From contig JAFTEV010000033.1 of NCBI GenBank assembly GCA_017453465.1, forward strand, positions 27,817 to 91,816: a stretch of 64,000 nucleotides of DNA. The letters are read 5' to 3'. This document shows, piece by piece, positions 49,858-59,492 of the stretch (the first letter of the stretch is position 1; every line of letters starts with the position of its first letter). The position numbers and the translations under genes were made by a program. The stretch is from Bacteroidaceae bacterium (GTDB taxonomy: Bacteria > Bacteroidota > Bacteroidia > Bacteroidales > Bacteroidaceae). The notes under the pieces are model-generated. The model searched no databases. It was not told the DNA's origin and saw only the letters and a program-made list of their open reading frames with translations.

Positions 49858-52800
49858 TTATGCATTGTTTATTGTGAATTGAATTTCCGGATGTTCGTTG
49901 AAGAAGTGCATGAGGGGCTTCTGCACGGAGATTTTGATTTTCCGTGAGAATAGCCGTGCTTTCATGTTGTCGGCGGCGTGAACGTTGAAGAAGAGTTCGG
50001 CCTGGCCGGGACATTCGCGTGCTATTTCGGCCAAGTCCTGCACCATGTCTGTGCTGAGGCGGTCGAGGGGGACGGAGAGGGTGATGCGCTCGATGAGCTT
50101 GTCTTTTACGTCGGAAAGCAAGTCGATGGTCTTCAGCTGTAGGCTGTATTCGTTGGGCCGCCACTGGTTGGGCGCGACTTTGGCTCGGATAAACAGGGAG
50201 GCTCCTTCAATGAAGCAATTGTGGAAGTCCAGCCAGTCTTTGCCGAAGAGGGCCAGTTCGCCTCCGCCAGAGTAGTCTTCCATCTTGACGATGCCATACA
50301 GGTTGCCTTTCTTTGTTTCGCCCACCCGTATGTTTGTGACGATGCCGCCAAAGGTGACTTCTTCGAGCTTGGACAGCGGCTCCTTGTCTTCCAGCTGGGT
50401 CAGTTTTGTGTTGCACACATGGTTCAGCACAATGGCATATTCGTCCAGCGGATGGGCCGAGAGGTAGATGCCCACCAGGTCGCGCTCTTTGTTCAGACGC
50501 TCCAGTGCTCCCCATTCCGCATATGCCTTGGGCAGGGCTGGGTGCACCACTTCGGCTCCGAAGCCCATGCCGAACAGTGAGGTTGCTGCTTGCTGTCTGT
50601 CCTGCTGGTATTTATATCCATAGCGTATCAGCACATCGAGGAAGACCTCGCCAGCTCGGTTTCCGGGGGCGGGGGCAAAGTATGCCTCGCGTTTCAGTTC
50701 CTTGAAGCAGTCCATGGCTCCCGATATGATGAGTCCTTCAAGGCTCTTGCGATTACATGCAGACAGGTTGATGCGTTCAAAGAAATCGAATACGTCTTTA
50801 TATTCTCCGTTCTTGTCACGCTCTTCTATCAGAGAAATAATGCCATATTCGCCTACACCCTTAATGCCACCCATGCCGAAGCGGATGTCTCCGTTCTTGT
50901 TGACCGAGAACTTGAGGCGCGATTCGTTGACATCGGGGCCGAGGGTGTTGATGCCTACAGCCTTGCATTCGTCCATCAGTTTGCGTATGTCGGTGATGTT
51001 GGCCAGGCTTCGGCTCATGACGGCAGCCATGTATTGAGCAGGGAAGGTGGCTTTCAGGAATGCCGTCTGGTATGCCACCCAAGAGTAGCACGTGGCATGG
51101 CTCTTATTGAAGGCATAGCTGGCAAACTTTTCCCAGTCGCTCCATATCTTGTCGAGCACTTGTGGGTCGTGTCCATTCTTTTGCCCGCCCGTAATGAATT
51201 TAGGCTTCATGGCATCTACAATGTCTTTCTTTTTCTTGCCCATTGCCTTACGCAGGGCATCGCTCTCGCCGCGAGTGAAGTCGGCCAGCTGACGCGAGAG
51301 GAGCATCACTTGCTCTTGATAGACGGTAATGCCATACGTGTCCTTCAGATATTTCTCCATGCAGGGGATGTCGTACTCTATGGGCTTGCGTCCCAGTTTA
51401 CGGTCGATGAAGTCGGGTATATAGTCCATAGGGCCTGGCCGATAGAGGGCGTTCATGGCGATGAGGTCTTCAAACACGTGGGGTTGCAATTCGCGCAGGT
51501 ATTTCTGCATTCCGGCAGATTCGAACTGGAATGTGCCGATGGTGCGTCCGTCGCAGTAGAGCTGATAGGTGGCAGGGTCTTCAATGTCGAGCTTGTCTAT
51601 ATCTACGTCAATCCCAAGACTTTCTTTCACGTTTTCCACTGCTTCCTTGAGGATGCTGAGTGTTTTCAGCCCCAGAAAGTCCATCTTGATGAGTCCTGTT
51701 TCCTCGATGACATGGCCGTCGTACTGGGTGCAGCGCAGTTTCTCGCCAGTTTCCTTGTCGTCGGCTGTGCTTACGGGCACCCAGTCATCGATGGCGTCGC
51801 GGCAAATGATGGTGCCACAGGCGTGTACACCAGTATTGCGGACATTGTTTTCCAGCATCTGGGCAAAGCGCATGGTGTCTCGCAGCAGTGGGTCGGTCGA
51901 TGTGGCTGCCTCTTTCAGTTCGGGTATGCACTCGATGGCATTGGCCAGGTTCATCTTTTTCCCGTTTGGCAATTTGTCGGGAATGGCTTTGCAGAGTGCG
52001 TTGCTGATGTTGAGCGGCACTTTCTGCACACGGGCCACGTCTTTGATGGCCAGTTTTGTGGCCATTGTTCCGTATGTAATGATGTGGGCCACCTTTTCTG
52101 CACCGTATTTATCTGTCACCCACTGCAAGACTTTTCCACGTCCGTCATCATCGAAGTCGGTATCAATATCGGGTAGGGAGATGCGGTCGGGATTCAAGAA
52201 ACGTTCAAACAGCAAGTCGTACTTGATGGGGTCAATGCGGGTAATGCCCAAGCAGTAGGCTACAGCACTGCCTGCTGCTGAACCACGCCCCGGCCCCACT
52301 CTTACGTCCAGTTCTTCTCTGGCTGCGCGAATAAAGTCGGACACTATGAGGAAGTAGCCAGGGAATCCCATGGTCTTCATGATGTGAAGCTCGAAGTCCA
52401 GCTGTTCTTTCACATCGGGCGGAATGGGGTCGCCGTAGAGTGGCTTGGCTCCATCATAAGTCAGTTTTTTCAGGTAGTCGGCTTCAAATTTGATGCGGTA
52501 CAATTTGTCATAGCCGCCCAGCTTTTTGATTTTCTTCTCGGCTTCTTCTTGGCTGAGCACAACATTTCCTTTTTCGTCTCGCGTAAATTCATCGAACAAG
52601 TCCTTTTCCGTAAGCCGCTGGCGATACTCCTCCTCTGTGCCAAACTCTTTGGGAATTTCAAAGAAGGGCATGATGGGAGCATGGTCAATGGTGTAAAACT
52701 CTATCTTGTTGAGAATTTCAATGGTGTTCGACAATGCTTCTGGCAAGTCGCTGAACACTTCATTCATCTCAGCCTTCGTCTTAAACCATTCCTGCTTGGA

Positions 52801-53574
52801 GTATAGCATACGCTTGGGGTCGTCGAGGTCGCGTCCCGTCGAGAGGCAGAGCAGCCGGTCGTGTGCCTCGGCATTTTCTTCGTCAACAAAGTGTGAGTCG
52901 TTGGTACAGATGAGCTTGACATTGTATTTGCGCGCTAACTCAATGAGCTGCGGCTCAATCTTCTTCTGCTCCAGAAAGGTTTCTCGGTTTGCACGTTGTG
53001 TGGGGTTCTTCACTTCGTGGCGCATCAGCTCAATGTAGAAGTCGTCACCAAACAAATCCTTGAACCACTTCACGCTTTCTTCTGCTTTTTCTGGCTGGCC
53101 ACGGCGCAAGTAGTAAGGGATTTCACCAGCCAGGCAAGCCGATGATGCAATCAGCCCTTCGTGGTGCAGTTCCAATTCTTTATGGTCTGTACGTGGTCGA
53201 TGATAGTATCCGTCCACCCAAGCCTTGCTCACAATTTTGATGAGGTTGTGATAGCCCACTTCGTTTTTGGCCAACAGGATAAGGTGCCATCCGCTGTTGT
53301 CTATGCCGTTGTTCTCTTTCAGGTTCAGTGCACGCCGTGCACAATAGACTTCACACCCAAAGATGGGCACAAACTTCTCGCCTTCCTCCTTCCCCTTGTT
53401 CACCTTGCTGGTGTAGTTGAAGAACTCCTTAATGCCAAACATATTGCCGTGGTCAGTAATGGCCATGCCTCGCATTCCGTCTCTTATGGCCTTATCGACA
53501 AGTTTCTGTATGCTGGCCTGTCCGTCAAGTATGCTGTATTGAGTATGTACGTGTAGATGGACAAAGTCTTCCAT
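49858..53574 (-). CDS. dnaE: DNA polymerase III alpha subunit
   Basis: I chose the start at 53574 (MEDFVHLHVHTQYSILDGQA), which places the PHP domain at the N-terminus as in the family. The 1238-residue C-family polymerase has the palm signatures RVGPGRGSAAGSAVAYCLGI and PDIDTDFDDDGRGKV, the thumb/finger region RPGPMDYIPDFIDRK and KSHATCYSWVAYQTAFLKA, an HhH region, and an OB fold near 1010-1110. It is the main replicative polymerase. It diverges from rpoN. Confidence 0.97.
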   Translation of the reverse strand: MEDFVHLHVHTQYSILDGQASIQKLVDKAIRDGMRGMAITDHGNMFGIKEFFNYTSKVNKGKEEGEKFVPIFGCEVYCARRALNLKENNGIDNSGWHLILLAKNEVGYHNLIKIVSKAWVDGYYHRPRTDHKELELHHEGLIASSACLAGEIPYYLRRGQPEKAEESVKWFKDLFGDDFYIELMRHEVKNPTQRANRETFLEQKKIEPQLIELARKYNVKLICTNDSHFVDEENAEAHDRLLCLSTGRDLDDPKRMLYSKQEWFKTKAEMNEVFSDLPEALSNTIEILNKIEFYTIDHAPIMPFFEIPKEFGTEEEYRQRLTEKDLFDEFTRDEKGNVVLSQEEAEKKIKKLGGYDKLYRIKFEADYLKKLTYDGAKPLYGDPIPPDVKEQLDFELHIMKTMGFPGYFLIVSDFIRAAREELDVRVGPGRGSAAGSAVAYCLGITRIDPIKYDLLFERFLNPDRISLPDIDTDFDDDGRGKVLQWVTDKYGAEKVAHIITYGTMATKLAIKDVARVQKVPLNISNALCKAIPDKLPNGKKMNLANAIECIPELKEAATSTDPLLRDTMRFAQMLENNVRNTGVHACGTIICRDAIDDWVPVSTADDKETGEKLRCTQYDGHVIEETGLIKMDFLGLKTLSILKEAVENVKESLGIDVDIDKLDIEDPATYQLYCDGRTIGTFQFESAGMQKYLRELQPHVFEDLIAMNALYRPGPMDYIPDFIDRKLGRKPIEYDIPCMEKYLKDTYGITVYQEQVMLLSRQLADFTRGESDALRKAMGKKKKDIVDAMKPKFITGGQKNGHDPQVLDKIWSDWEKFASYAFNKSHATCYSWVAYQTAFLKATFPAQYMAAVMSRSLANITDIRKLMDECKAVGINTLGPDVNESRLKFSVNKNGDIRFGMGGIKGVGEYGIISLIEERDKNGEYKDVFDFFERINLSACNRKSLEGLIISGAMDCFKELKREAYFAPAPGNRAGEVFLDVLIRYGYKYQQDRQQAATSLFGMGFGAEVVHPALPKAYAEWGALERLNKERDLVGIYLSAHPLDEYAIVLNHVCNTKLTQLEDKEPLSKLEEVTFGGIVTNIRVGETKKGNLYGIVKMEDYSGGGELALFGKDWLDFHNCFIEGASLFIRAKVAPNQWRPNEYSLQLKTIDLLSDVKDKLIERITLSVPLDRLSTDMVQDLAEIARECPGQAELFFNVHAADNMKARLFSRKIKISVQKPLMHFFNEHPEIQFTINNA

Positions 53575-53721
53575 GATACGATTTATCCTTTCGCTTTTTA
53601 GACAATATTTATATTTCATCGGCGAAGATACAGCATTTTTTCCGAAATGACATCTTTAGAATGAAAAAAACTGAAGCAAAAAGTTTAAAACACCCCTACA
53701 ATCTCTTTTTTTTGTTGAAAT

Positions 53722-53752
53722 TTTGCTGTTTCAATAAGATGAACTAACTTTG
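53722..53752 (+). promoter_or_regulatory. rpoN promoter
   Basis: TTTG (53722-53725) and TAACTTTG (53745-53752) are 19 bases apart. The leader is about 45 bases. It should drive the rpoN, PAP2, purE, ispG group. Confidence 0.8.
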
Positions 53753-53804
53753 CAAATCGTAAAAAAGTGCTAAATCGCAACAGCACTGCTTTCAACGAAT
53801 ATCT

Positions 53805-55331
53805 ATGCCGCAACAGCAAGGACAATATCAAGTTCAGACTGAGGCACAGCTTCAGAAACTTTCGCCGCTTCAACTCATGACAACGAGGCTGCTTGAGCTT
53901 TCTGTGCTCGAAATGGAACAGCGGGTGAAGGACGAAGCTATTGACAATTTTGCGTTGGAAACCACGCCTGATTCCGATAGAGACGATGCTTTAGCCAGTT
54001 CAAATGGAGAATCTGACGACCAAGATACCGATGGATTCGAAGAAGGAAGAGAAGAAAACCCCGATGAAATGGCGGAACGTGAAGCATTCATTGATGATTA
54101 TCTGGAGTCCGATGATTTGCCCGCATTTCAGCAACGTCACGATGCTGACAGACAAGAAAGACCCATTGGCGAAACAGTCTCCTTTGTGGACAGCCTGATG
54201 GACCAGTTGATGGATTACGACCTGTCCGACCATCAGCGTGAACTGGTAGAGTACCTGATTGGTTCGTTGAACGACAATGGTTACATCGAAACGCCCCTCT
54301 CCAGAATTGCCGATGAAATGCTCTTTCATCACAATGTTTACACCGATGAAATGGAACTAAGCGAGGCTTTGTCTGTCTTGCAGCAGTTCGACCCTCCTGG
54401 CATCGGTGCTCGCAACACACAAGAATGTTTGCTTCTACAGATTGACCGCAAAATGAACGACAAGGAGCATCTCCTGGGCAACAAATATTTTCTGCTGGAA
54501 GATGGTCGTCGTCTGATTGCAGACCACTATGAGCTGTTTGTAAACAACAACGTGGAAAAACTGAAGTCCGTCATGGGCTTGTCGGCAGCACGTCTGCAGC
54601 TGGTTTTCGGTGAACTGCGCAAACTGAATTTGCATCCTGGGCTTGCCCTGACAGAGTCTGCCAAAGACCGCGTGCAATCCGCCATACCCGATTTCATCGT
54701 GGAAACCGACGAAAACGGACAAATAGACGTGAGGCTGAACAAGGGCGATTTGCCCACACTGCGCATCAACCCCGAATACGTAAAACAACTGAAAGAATAC
54801 GAATCTGCCAAGCGCCAACTGACACGTGGTGAACAGGCATTTGTCACCTACACACGTCCAAAGGTCGATGCTGCCCGTCTCTTCATAGAAGCGGTTCGCC
54901 AACGTCGCGAAACACTCTTGCGAACCATGAAAGCCATCGTCCAGATGCAGCGGCAGTTCTTCCTCACCCAAGACCCCAACGACCTGCAACCGCTCATCCT
55001 CAAGGATGTGGCAGAAAAAGCGGGCTACGACATATCCACCGTTTCACGGGTGCGCAACAGTAAGTATTGTCTGCTGGACGGCAGAATGTACCCACTCAGC
55101 TACTTCTTCAAGCACCTTCGCCTCAATGCCAAGGGGGAGTCGGTAGATGCGAGCAAGGCACACGAAGCCATTAGCCAACTCATCGCAGCAGAAGACAAAG
55201 CACACCCGCTGTCCGACCAACAGATTTCTGCGCTCTTAGCCCAAAAGGGAATCAACATCAAACGCCGCACTGTGGCAAAATATCGCGATGAAATCGGCAT
55301 TCCGCCCATGCAACATCGCCTCAGTATATGA
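53805..55331 (+). CDS. rpoN: RNA polymerase sigma-54 factor
   Basis: The 508-residue factor has the Gln-rich activator region (QVQTEAQLQKLSPLQLMTTR), an acidic linker (about 60-120), the core-binding domain (VEYLIGSLNDNGYIETPL, QQFDPPGIGARNTQECLLLQ), the -12 binding helix-turn-helix (KDVAEKAGYDISTVSRVRNS) and the RpoN box INIKRRTVAKYRDEIGIP. Sigma-54 needs AAA+ activators, none of which is in the window. It overlaps the PAP2-like gene by 4 bases. Confidence 0.97.
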   Translation: MPQQQGQYQVQTEAQLQKLSPLQLMTTRLLELSVLEMEQRVKDEAIDNFALETTPDSDRDDALASSNGESDDQDTDGFEEGREENPDEMAEREAFIDDYLESDDLPAFQQRHDADRQERPIGETVSFVDSLMDQLMDYDLSDHQRELVEYLIGSLNDNGYIETPLSRIADEMLFHHNVYTDEMELSEALSVLQQFDPPGIGARNTQECLLLQIDRKMNDKEHLLGNKYFLLEDGRRLIADHYELFVNNNVEKLKSVMGLSAARLQLVFGELRKLNLHPGLALTESAKDRVQSAIPDFIVETDENGQIDVRLNKGDLPTLRINPEYVKQLKEYESAKRQLTRGEQAFVTYTRPKVDAARLFIEAVRQRRETLLRTMKAIVQMQRQFFLTQDPNDLQPLILKDVAEKAGYDISTVSRVRNSKYCLLDGRMYPLSYFFKHLRLNAKGESVDASKAHEAISQLIAAEDKAHPLSDQQISALLAQKGINIKRRTVAKYRDEIGIPPMQHRLSI

Positions 55332-55957
55332 ATGCAAAACGTTTAATGCAGATAGCCCGAACCCTTTCGGCTGTGTTCTCACCTTTCTATGCCCCAATCT
55401 GGATTCTTATTGGGCTATTCTTTTTTAGCTATCTGAAACTGCTCCCATTGGTGTACAAACTTTACATCATTGGCATGGTGTACCTCTTTACTGTTTTCAT
55501 TCCACGGACAGGCATCAACATCTTCCGCATCCTCATGAAGTGGACACACCTACAGCTTTCGCATAGGGAACACCGCCACATGCCATACGTGCTTACCATC
55601 ATCAGTTACACCGTCTGCATCGTGCTGATGACCAAGATGAACGTGGCAATGTTCATTCGCGGCATCGTCATGGCAGCCTTTGTTTCCCAAATCATCTGTG
55701 TCATACTCAATGCATGGTGGAAAGTGAGCACCCACATGGTCGGCATGGGCGGCCTTGTCGGTGCACTCATTGCCTTCAGCATCATCTTTTTCTACAATCC
55801 CGTGTGGCCTGTGTGTGGACTGATTCTTCTCAGCGGAACACTTGGTACATGCCGCATCATCCTGCGCCAACACACGCTTGGGCAAGTCCTCGTGGGCTTT
55901 GCCATCGGTTTCTTCTCAGCCTTCATTTCTATTCTGTTCTTTACTTTTAACTTTTAA
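55328..55957 (+). CDS. PAP2-like membrane phosphatase
   Basis: The 209-residue protein has about six membrane segments. REHRHMPYVLT, KVSTHMVGMGG and RQHTLGQVLVGFAIG correspond roughly to the three PAP2 motifs, though motif 1 is weak. Such proteins remove phosphate from lipid phosphates, for example undecaprenyl diphosphate or lipid A. The gene is translationally coupled to rpoN (ATGA overlap) and is followed 14 bases later by purE. Activity is uncertain because of the imperfect motif 1. Confidence 0.75.
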   Translation: MNAKRLMQIARTLSAVFSPFYAPIWILIGLFFFSYLKLLPLVYKLYIIGMVYLFTVFIPRTGINIFRILMKWTHLQLSHREHRHMPYVLTIISYTVCIVLMTKMNVAMFIRGIVMAAFVSQIICVILNAWWKVSTHMVGMGGLVGALIAFSIIFFYNPVWPVCGLILLSGTLGTCRIILRQHTLGQVLVGFAIGFFSAFISILFFTFNF

Positions 55958-55971
55958 ATCACAATTTATAT

Positions 55972-56481
55972 ATGCAACCACTTGTTTCAATCATTATGGG
56001 CAGCACCAGCGACCTGCCAGTCATGGAAAAAGCCGCCAAATTCCTCGATGAAATGGAGATTCCCTTCGAAGTCAACGCACTTTCTGCCCATCGCACACCT
56101 GATGCAGTAGAGACATTTGCCAAGCAAGCTAAAGAGCGAGGGCTCAAGGTCATCATTGCCGGAGCAGGCATGGCAGCAGCCCTGCCAGGAGTTATTGCGG
56201 CCAACACCACCCTGCCCGTCATCGGCGTTCCCGTCAAAAGCAGTACGCTCGACGGCGTGGATGCAGTTCTCTCCATGCTCCAGATGCCTCCTGGCATTCC
56301 CGTAGCCACCGTAGCCATCAACGGCGCACTGAATGCTGCCATCTTAGCTGTGCAAATGCTGGCTCTCTCCGATGCTGAGTTGGCACAAAAATTTGCTGCC
56401 TACAAAGCAGGACTCAGCCAGAAGATTGAGAAAGCCAACAAAGAACTGAAAGAAGTGAAGTTCAAGTTTAAATGCAATTGA
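55972..56481 (+). CDS. purE: N5-carboxyaminoimidazole ribonucleotide mutase
   Basis: The 169-residue protein has VSIIMGSTSDLPVMEKAAKFL, the catalytic histidine in VNALSAHRTPDAVETF, and IIAGAGMAAALPGVIAANT. It is a class I PurE, moving carboxyl from N5 to C4 in purine synthesis. It sits 4 bases before ispG. The association with rpoN and ispG is a chromosomal grouping rather than a pathway. Confidence 0.97.
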   Translation: MQPLVSIIMGSTSDLPVMEKAAKFLDEMEIPFEVNALSAHRTPDAVETFAKQAKERGLKVIIAGAGMAAALPGVIAANTTLPVIGVPVKSSTLDGVDAVLSMLQMPPGIPVATVAINGALNAAILAVQMLALSDAELAQKFAAYKAGLSQKIEKANKELKEVKFKFKCN

Positions 56482-56485
56482 CACC

Positions 56486-57889
56486 ATGACTTACACAAGA
56501 CGGAAATCTACAGAAGTGCGAGTGGGCAACCTCCTTCTTGGCGGTACAAACCCCATTCGCATCCAGTCCATGGCCAACACCTCCACCATGGACACGGAGG
56601 GCAGTGTAGCCCAGGCCAAACGCATCGTTGATGCTGGCGGTGAAATCGTCCGCTTCACAACGCAAGGGCAGCGTGAAGCACAAAACATGCAGCACATTAA
56701 AGACCAACTGCGCCGCGATGGTTACACCGTTCCCCTCGTAGCCGACGTGCACTTCAATGCCGCTGTAGCCGACACTGCCGCCACCATCTGCGAGAAAGTC
56801 CGCATCAATCCTGGCAACTATGTTGACCCTGCCCGGACATTCAAGAAACTGGAATACACCGACCAGGAATATGCCGATGAAATCAAGAAAATCGACCAGA
56901 AGTTTGTTCCATTCCTTAATATCTGTAAGCAACATCACACCGCCATCCGCATCGGAGTGAACCATGGATCACTCTCTGACCGCATCATGTCACGCTATGG
57001 CGACACTCCGGAAGGCATGGTCGAGTCGTGCATGGAATTTCTACGCATCTGCGTCCGCGAACAATTTACCGATGTTGTCATCAGCATCAAGGCCAGCAAC
57101 ACCGTGGTGATGGTTCGCACCGTCCGCCTACTGGTTGCTCAGATGGACAAAGAAGGCATGGCTTTTCCCCTCCACCTTGGCGTTACCGAAGCTGGCGACG
57201 GCGAAGATGGACGCATCAAGAGTGCCGTCGGTATCGGTGCACTGCTCTGTGAAGGCATTGGCGACACCATTCGTGTCAGCCTGTCGGAAGCTCCAGAGCG
57301 TGAAATTCCTGTAGCACGCAAGCTGGTTTCTTTCATTCCCGAATGTGCAGCCCTGCGCGAAACAGCCAAAGCCAGCATCACAGACGACACAGTTCGGATA
57401 GCGTTGCAAGCCGAAAACATCGAGGATTTACAGCTGAAAGCAGCCATGGCTACAGGTGCCCTTTTCATCGATGGATTGGCACATAAACTGAAGATAAACG
57501 CCGATGGATTCGAGAAATCCCAGCTCACCGATTTGGCCGATTCCATCCTGCAAGCCACCCGCATCAAAATCACGAAGACCGAATACATTTCTTGCCCTGG
57601 TTGCGGACGCACACTGTATAACTTGGAAGAAACCATCGCCCGCATCAAGTCTGCCATTCGCGACCATGCCGCCACCGACCCTCGTTTCTCCACACTCAAA
57701 ATCGGCATCATGGGCTGCATTGTCAATGGCCCAGGCGAAATGGCCGATGCCGACTATGGCTATGTCGGTGCGGGGGTGGGAAAAATCAGCCTCTATAAAA
57801 ATAAACAATGTATAGAGAAAAACATCCCTGAAGCCGAAGCCGTCAATAAGCTCATTGCTTTCATTGACGCAGACTTGACACAGAAATAA
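56486..57889 (+). CDS. ispG: 4-hydroxy-3-methylbut-2-enyl diphosphate synthase
   Basis: The 467-residue GcpE protein has the barrel start VRVGNLLLGGTNPIRIQSMA, ADVHFNAAVA, IRIGVNHGSLSDRIMSRYGD and the iron-sulfur cysteines in SCPGCGRTLYNLEE and GIMGCIVNGPGEM. It makes HMBPP in the non-mevalonate isoprenoid pathway. It is longer than the E. coli enzyme (about 370) but clearly shorter than the roughly 600-residue forms with a full insert common in Bacteroidales; the extra segment lies at about 285-360. Confidence 0.96.
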   Translation: MTYTRRKSTEVRVGNLLLGGTNPIRIQSMANTSTMDTEGSVAQAKRIVDAGGEIVRFTTQGQREAQNMQHIKDQLRRDGYTVPLVADVHFNAAVADTAATICEKVRINPGNYVDPARTFKKLEYTDQEYADEIKKIDQKFVPFLNICKQHHTAIRIGVNHGSLSDRIMSRYGDTPEGMVESCMEFLRICVREQFTDVVISIKASNTVVMVRTVRLLVAQMDKEGMAFPLHLGVTEAGDGEDGRIKSAVGIGALLCEGIGDTIRVSLSEAPEREIPVARKLVSFIPECAALRETAKASITDDTVRIALQAENIEDLQLKAAMATGALFIDGLAHKLKINADGFEKSQLTDLADSILQATRIKITKTEYISCPGCGRTLYNLEETIARIKSAIRDHAATDPRFSTLKIGIMGCIVNGPGEMADADYGYVGAGVGKISLYKNKQCIEKNIPEAEAVNKLIAFIDADLTQK

Positions 57890-57897
57890 CCAAGCCC

Positions 57898-59448
57898 CTA
57901 CTTCTTTCGCTTGCTTTGCATCGTAATCAGCGGAATGAGCATTTCCTCCATGGAAATGCCACCATGCTGGAAGGTGTTCTTGTAGTAGCCCACGTAATAG
58001 TTATAGTTGTTGGGATAAGCAAAGAAGTCATCGTTTTGGGCAAAAACGTATGCAGTACTCAGGTTCGGAGAAGGCAGAAATGCCTCTTCGGGCCTTTTGA
58101 TTTCATAGACCTGCTTAGGATTGTACGACAGATTCTTGCCCAACTTATAGCGCAGGTTCGTGTTGGTATTCTTGTCACCAACCACTTTGATGGGGTTGTT
58201 CACACGAATGCTGCCGTGGTCGGTGGTAATCACCACTTTGGCATCGGTCTTGGCCAGTTCCTTGAAGAGGTCACTGACGGGCGAATTGTGGAACCACGAA
58301 GCCGTGATGCTGCGGTAAGCCCGCTCGTCACTGGCCAGTTCGCGCACCATGCGCGACTCTGTACGGGCATGGCTCAGCATGTCAATGAAGTTGATGACAA
58401 GCACGTTCAGTTCGTTGTTCATCAAGTTCTTGAAACGGTCCACCAACTTCTCAGAGTCGTTGCTGCCCATCAGCTTATAATAAGAATAGGTGTGGTGCTT
58501 ACGGTAACGGTCGAGCTGCGTCTGAATCAGTGGCCCTTCGTTCAGATTCTTCCCTTCCTCTTCGTCCTCATCCACCCAAAGGTCGGGATACATCGTGGCT
58601 ATCTGCTGGGGCATCAGTCCCGAAAAGATAGCGTTGCGGGCATACTGTGTAGCCGTAGGCAAGATGCTGACATAGAGCTGTTCATCAAAGGTGAAGTCAT
58701 CCGACAGTTCCTTGCTGATTTCGCGCCACTGGTCGTAGCGGAAGTTATCGAACACAACCAGAAAGACCTTCTCGCCCTGACTGAGCAAGGGGAAAATCAC
58801 TTTCTTGAAGATGTCGGGCGACATCGTGGGACGATTATCCTTGTCATTCACCCAGTTCAGATAATTCTTGCGCACAAACTTGGCAAACTCCTTGTTGGCT
58901 TCGGCCTTCTGCATCTTCAGCATTTCGGTCATTTCGCTGTCCGTTGCAGCCAGTTCCAGTTCCCAATAGACCAGCCGTTTATACACCTCCATCCAATCAT
59001 CAATGGTGTAGGAGTCATTGATTTGCATCCCAATCTTGGAGAAGTTCTGCTGATAGCCCGTATTGGCCACTTCGGTCTCAATCGCCTTCTTGTGCAGATG
59101 CTTCTTCAGCGTCAGCAATATCTGTGGTGGATTGACAGGCTTGATGAGGTAATCGGCTATCTTCGAGCCAATAGCCTGGTCCATGATGTTCTCTTCCTCA
59201 CTCTTGGTCACCATGACTACCGGTGTATTGGGACTGATTTCCTTAATCTGTGAAAGTGTCTCAAGTCCACTGAGTCCTGGCATGTTTTCGTCCAGAAAAA
59301 TGATGTCAAACGAGCGTTCACGACATAAGTCAAGCGCGTCTTGCCCATTCGTTGCAGTCAAGACTTCGTACTCCTTCTTCTCAAGGAAAATGATGTAGGG
59401 CTTCAGCAGTTCTATCTCATCATCCACCCAAAGCAGTGTTCCGTTCAT
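57898..59448 (-). CDS. porX: T9SS two-component regulator PorX (receiver + PglZ)
   Basis: The 516-residue protein has an N-terminal receiver domain: acidic pair in LLWVDDEIELL, phosphate acceptor D53 in FDIIFLDENMPGLSG, and K in YLIKPVNPP. A helical linker (about 130-200) leads to a PglZ-type alkaline-phosphatase-like domain (FLVVFDNFRYDQWREIS, TATQYARNAIFSGLMP, KVVITTDHGS). This layout and size match PorX, the regulator of T9SS gene expression that pairs with PorY and SigP in Porphyromonas. No histidine kinase is nearby. It is followed on the same transcript side by porW, 44 bases upstream. Confidence 0.95.
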   Translation of the reverse strand: MNGTLLWVDDEIELLKPYIIFLEKKEYEVLTATNGQDALDLCRERSFDIIFLDENMPGLSGLETLSQIKEISPNTPVVMVTKSEEENIMDQAIGSKIADYLIKPVNPPQILLTLKKHLHKKAIETEVANTGYQQNFSKIGMQINDSYTIDDWMEVYKRLVYWELELAATDSEMTEMLKMQKAEANKEFAKFVRKNYLNWVNDKDNRPTMSPDIFKKVIFPLLSQGEKVFLVVFDNFRYDQWREISKELSDDFTFDEQLYVSILPTATQYARNAIFSGLMPQQIATMYPDLWVDEDEEEGKNLNEGPLIQTQLDRYRKHHTYSYYKLMGSNDSEKLVDRFKNLMNNELNVLVINFIDMLSHARTESRMVRELASDERAYRSITASWFHNSPVSDLFKELAKTDAKVVITTDHGSIRVNNPIKVVGDKNTNTNLRYKLGKNLSYNPKQVYEIKRPEEAFLPSPNLSTAYVFAQNDDFFAYPNNYNYYVGYYKNTFQHGGISMEEMLIPLITMQSKRKK

Positions 59449-59492
59449 ATCTGTGGGGAAGTTTAGTGTTAAAAATCAAACGTCAATATTGG

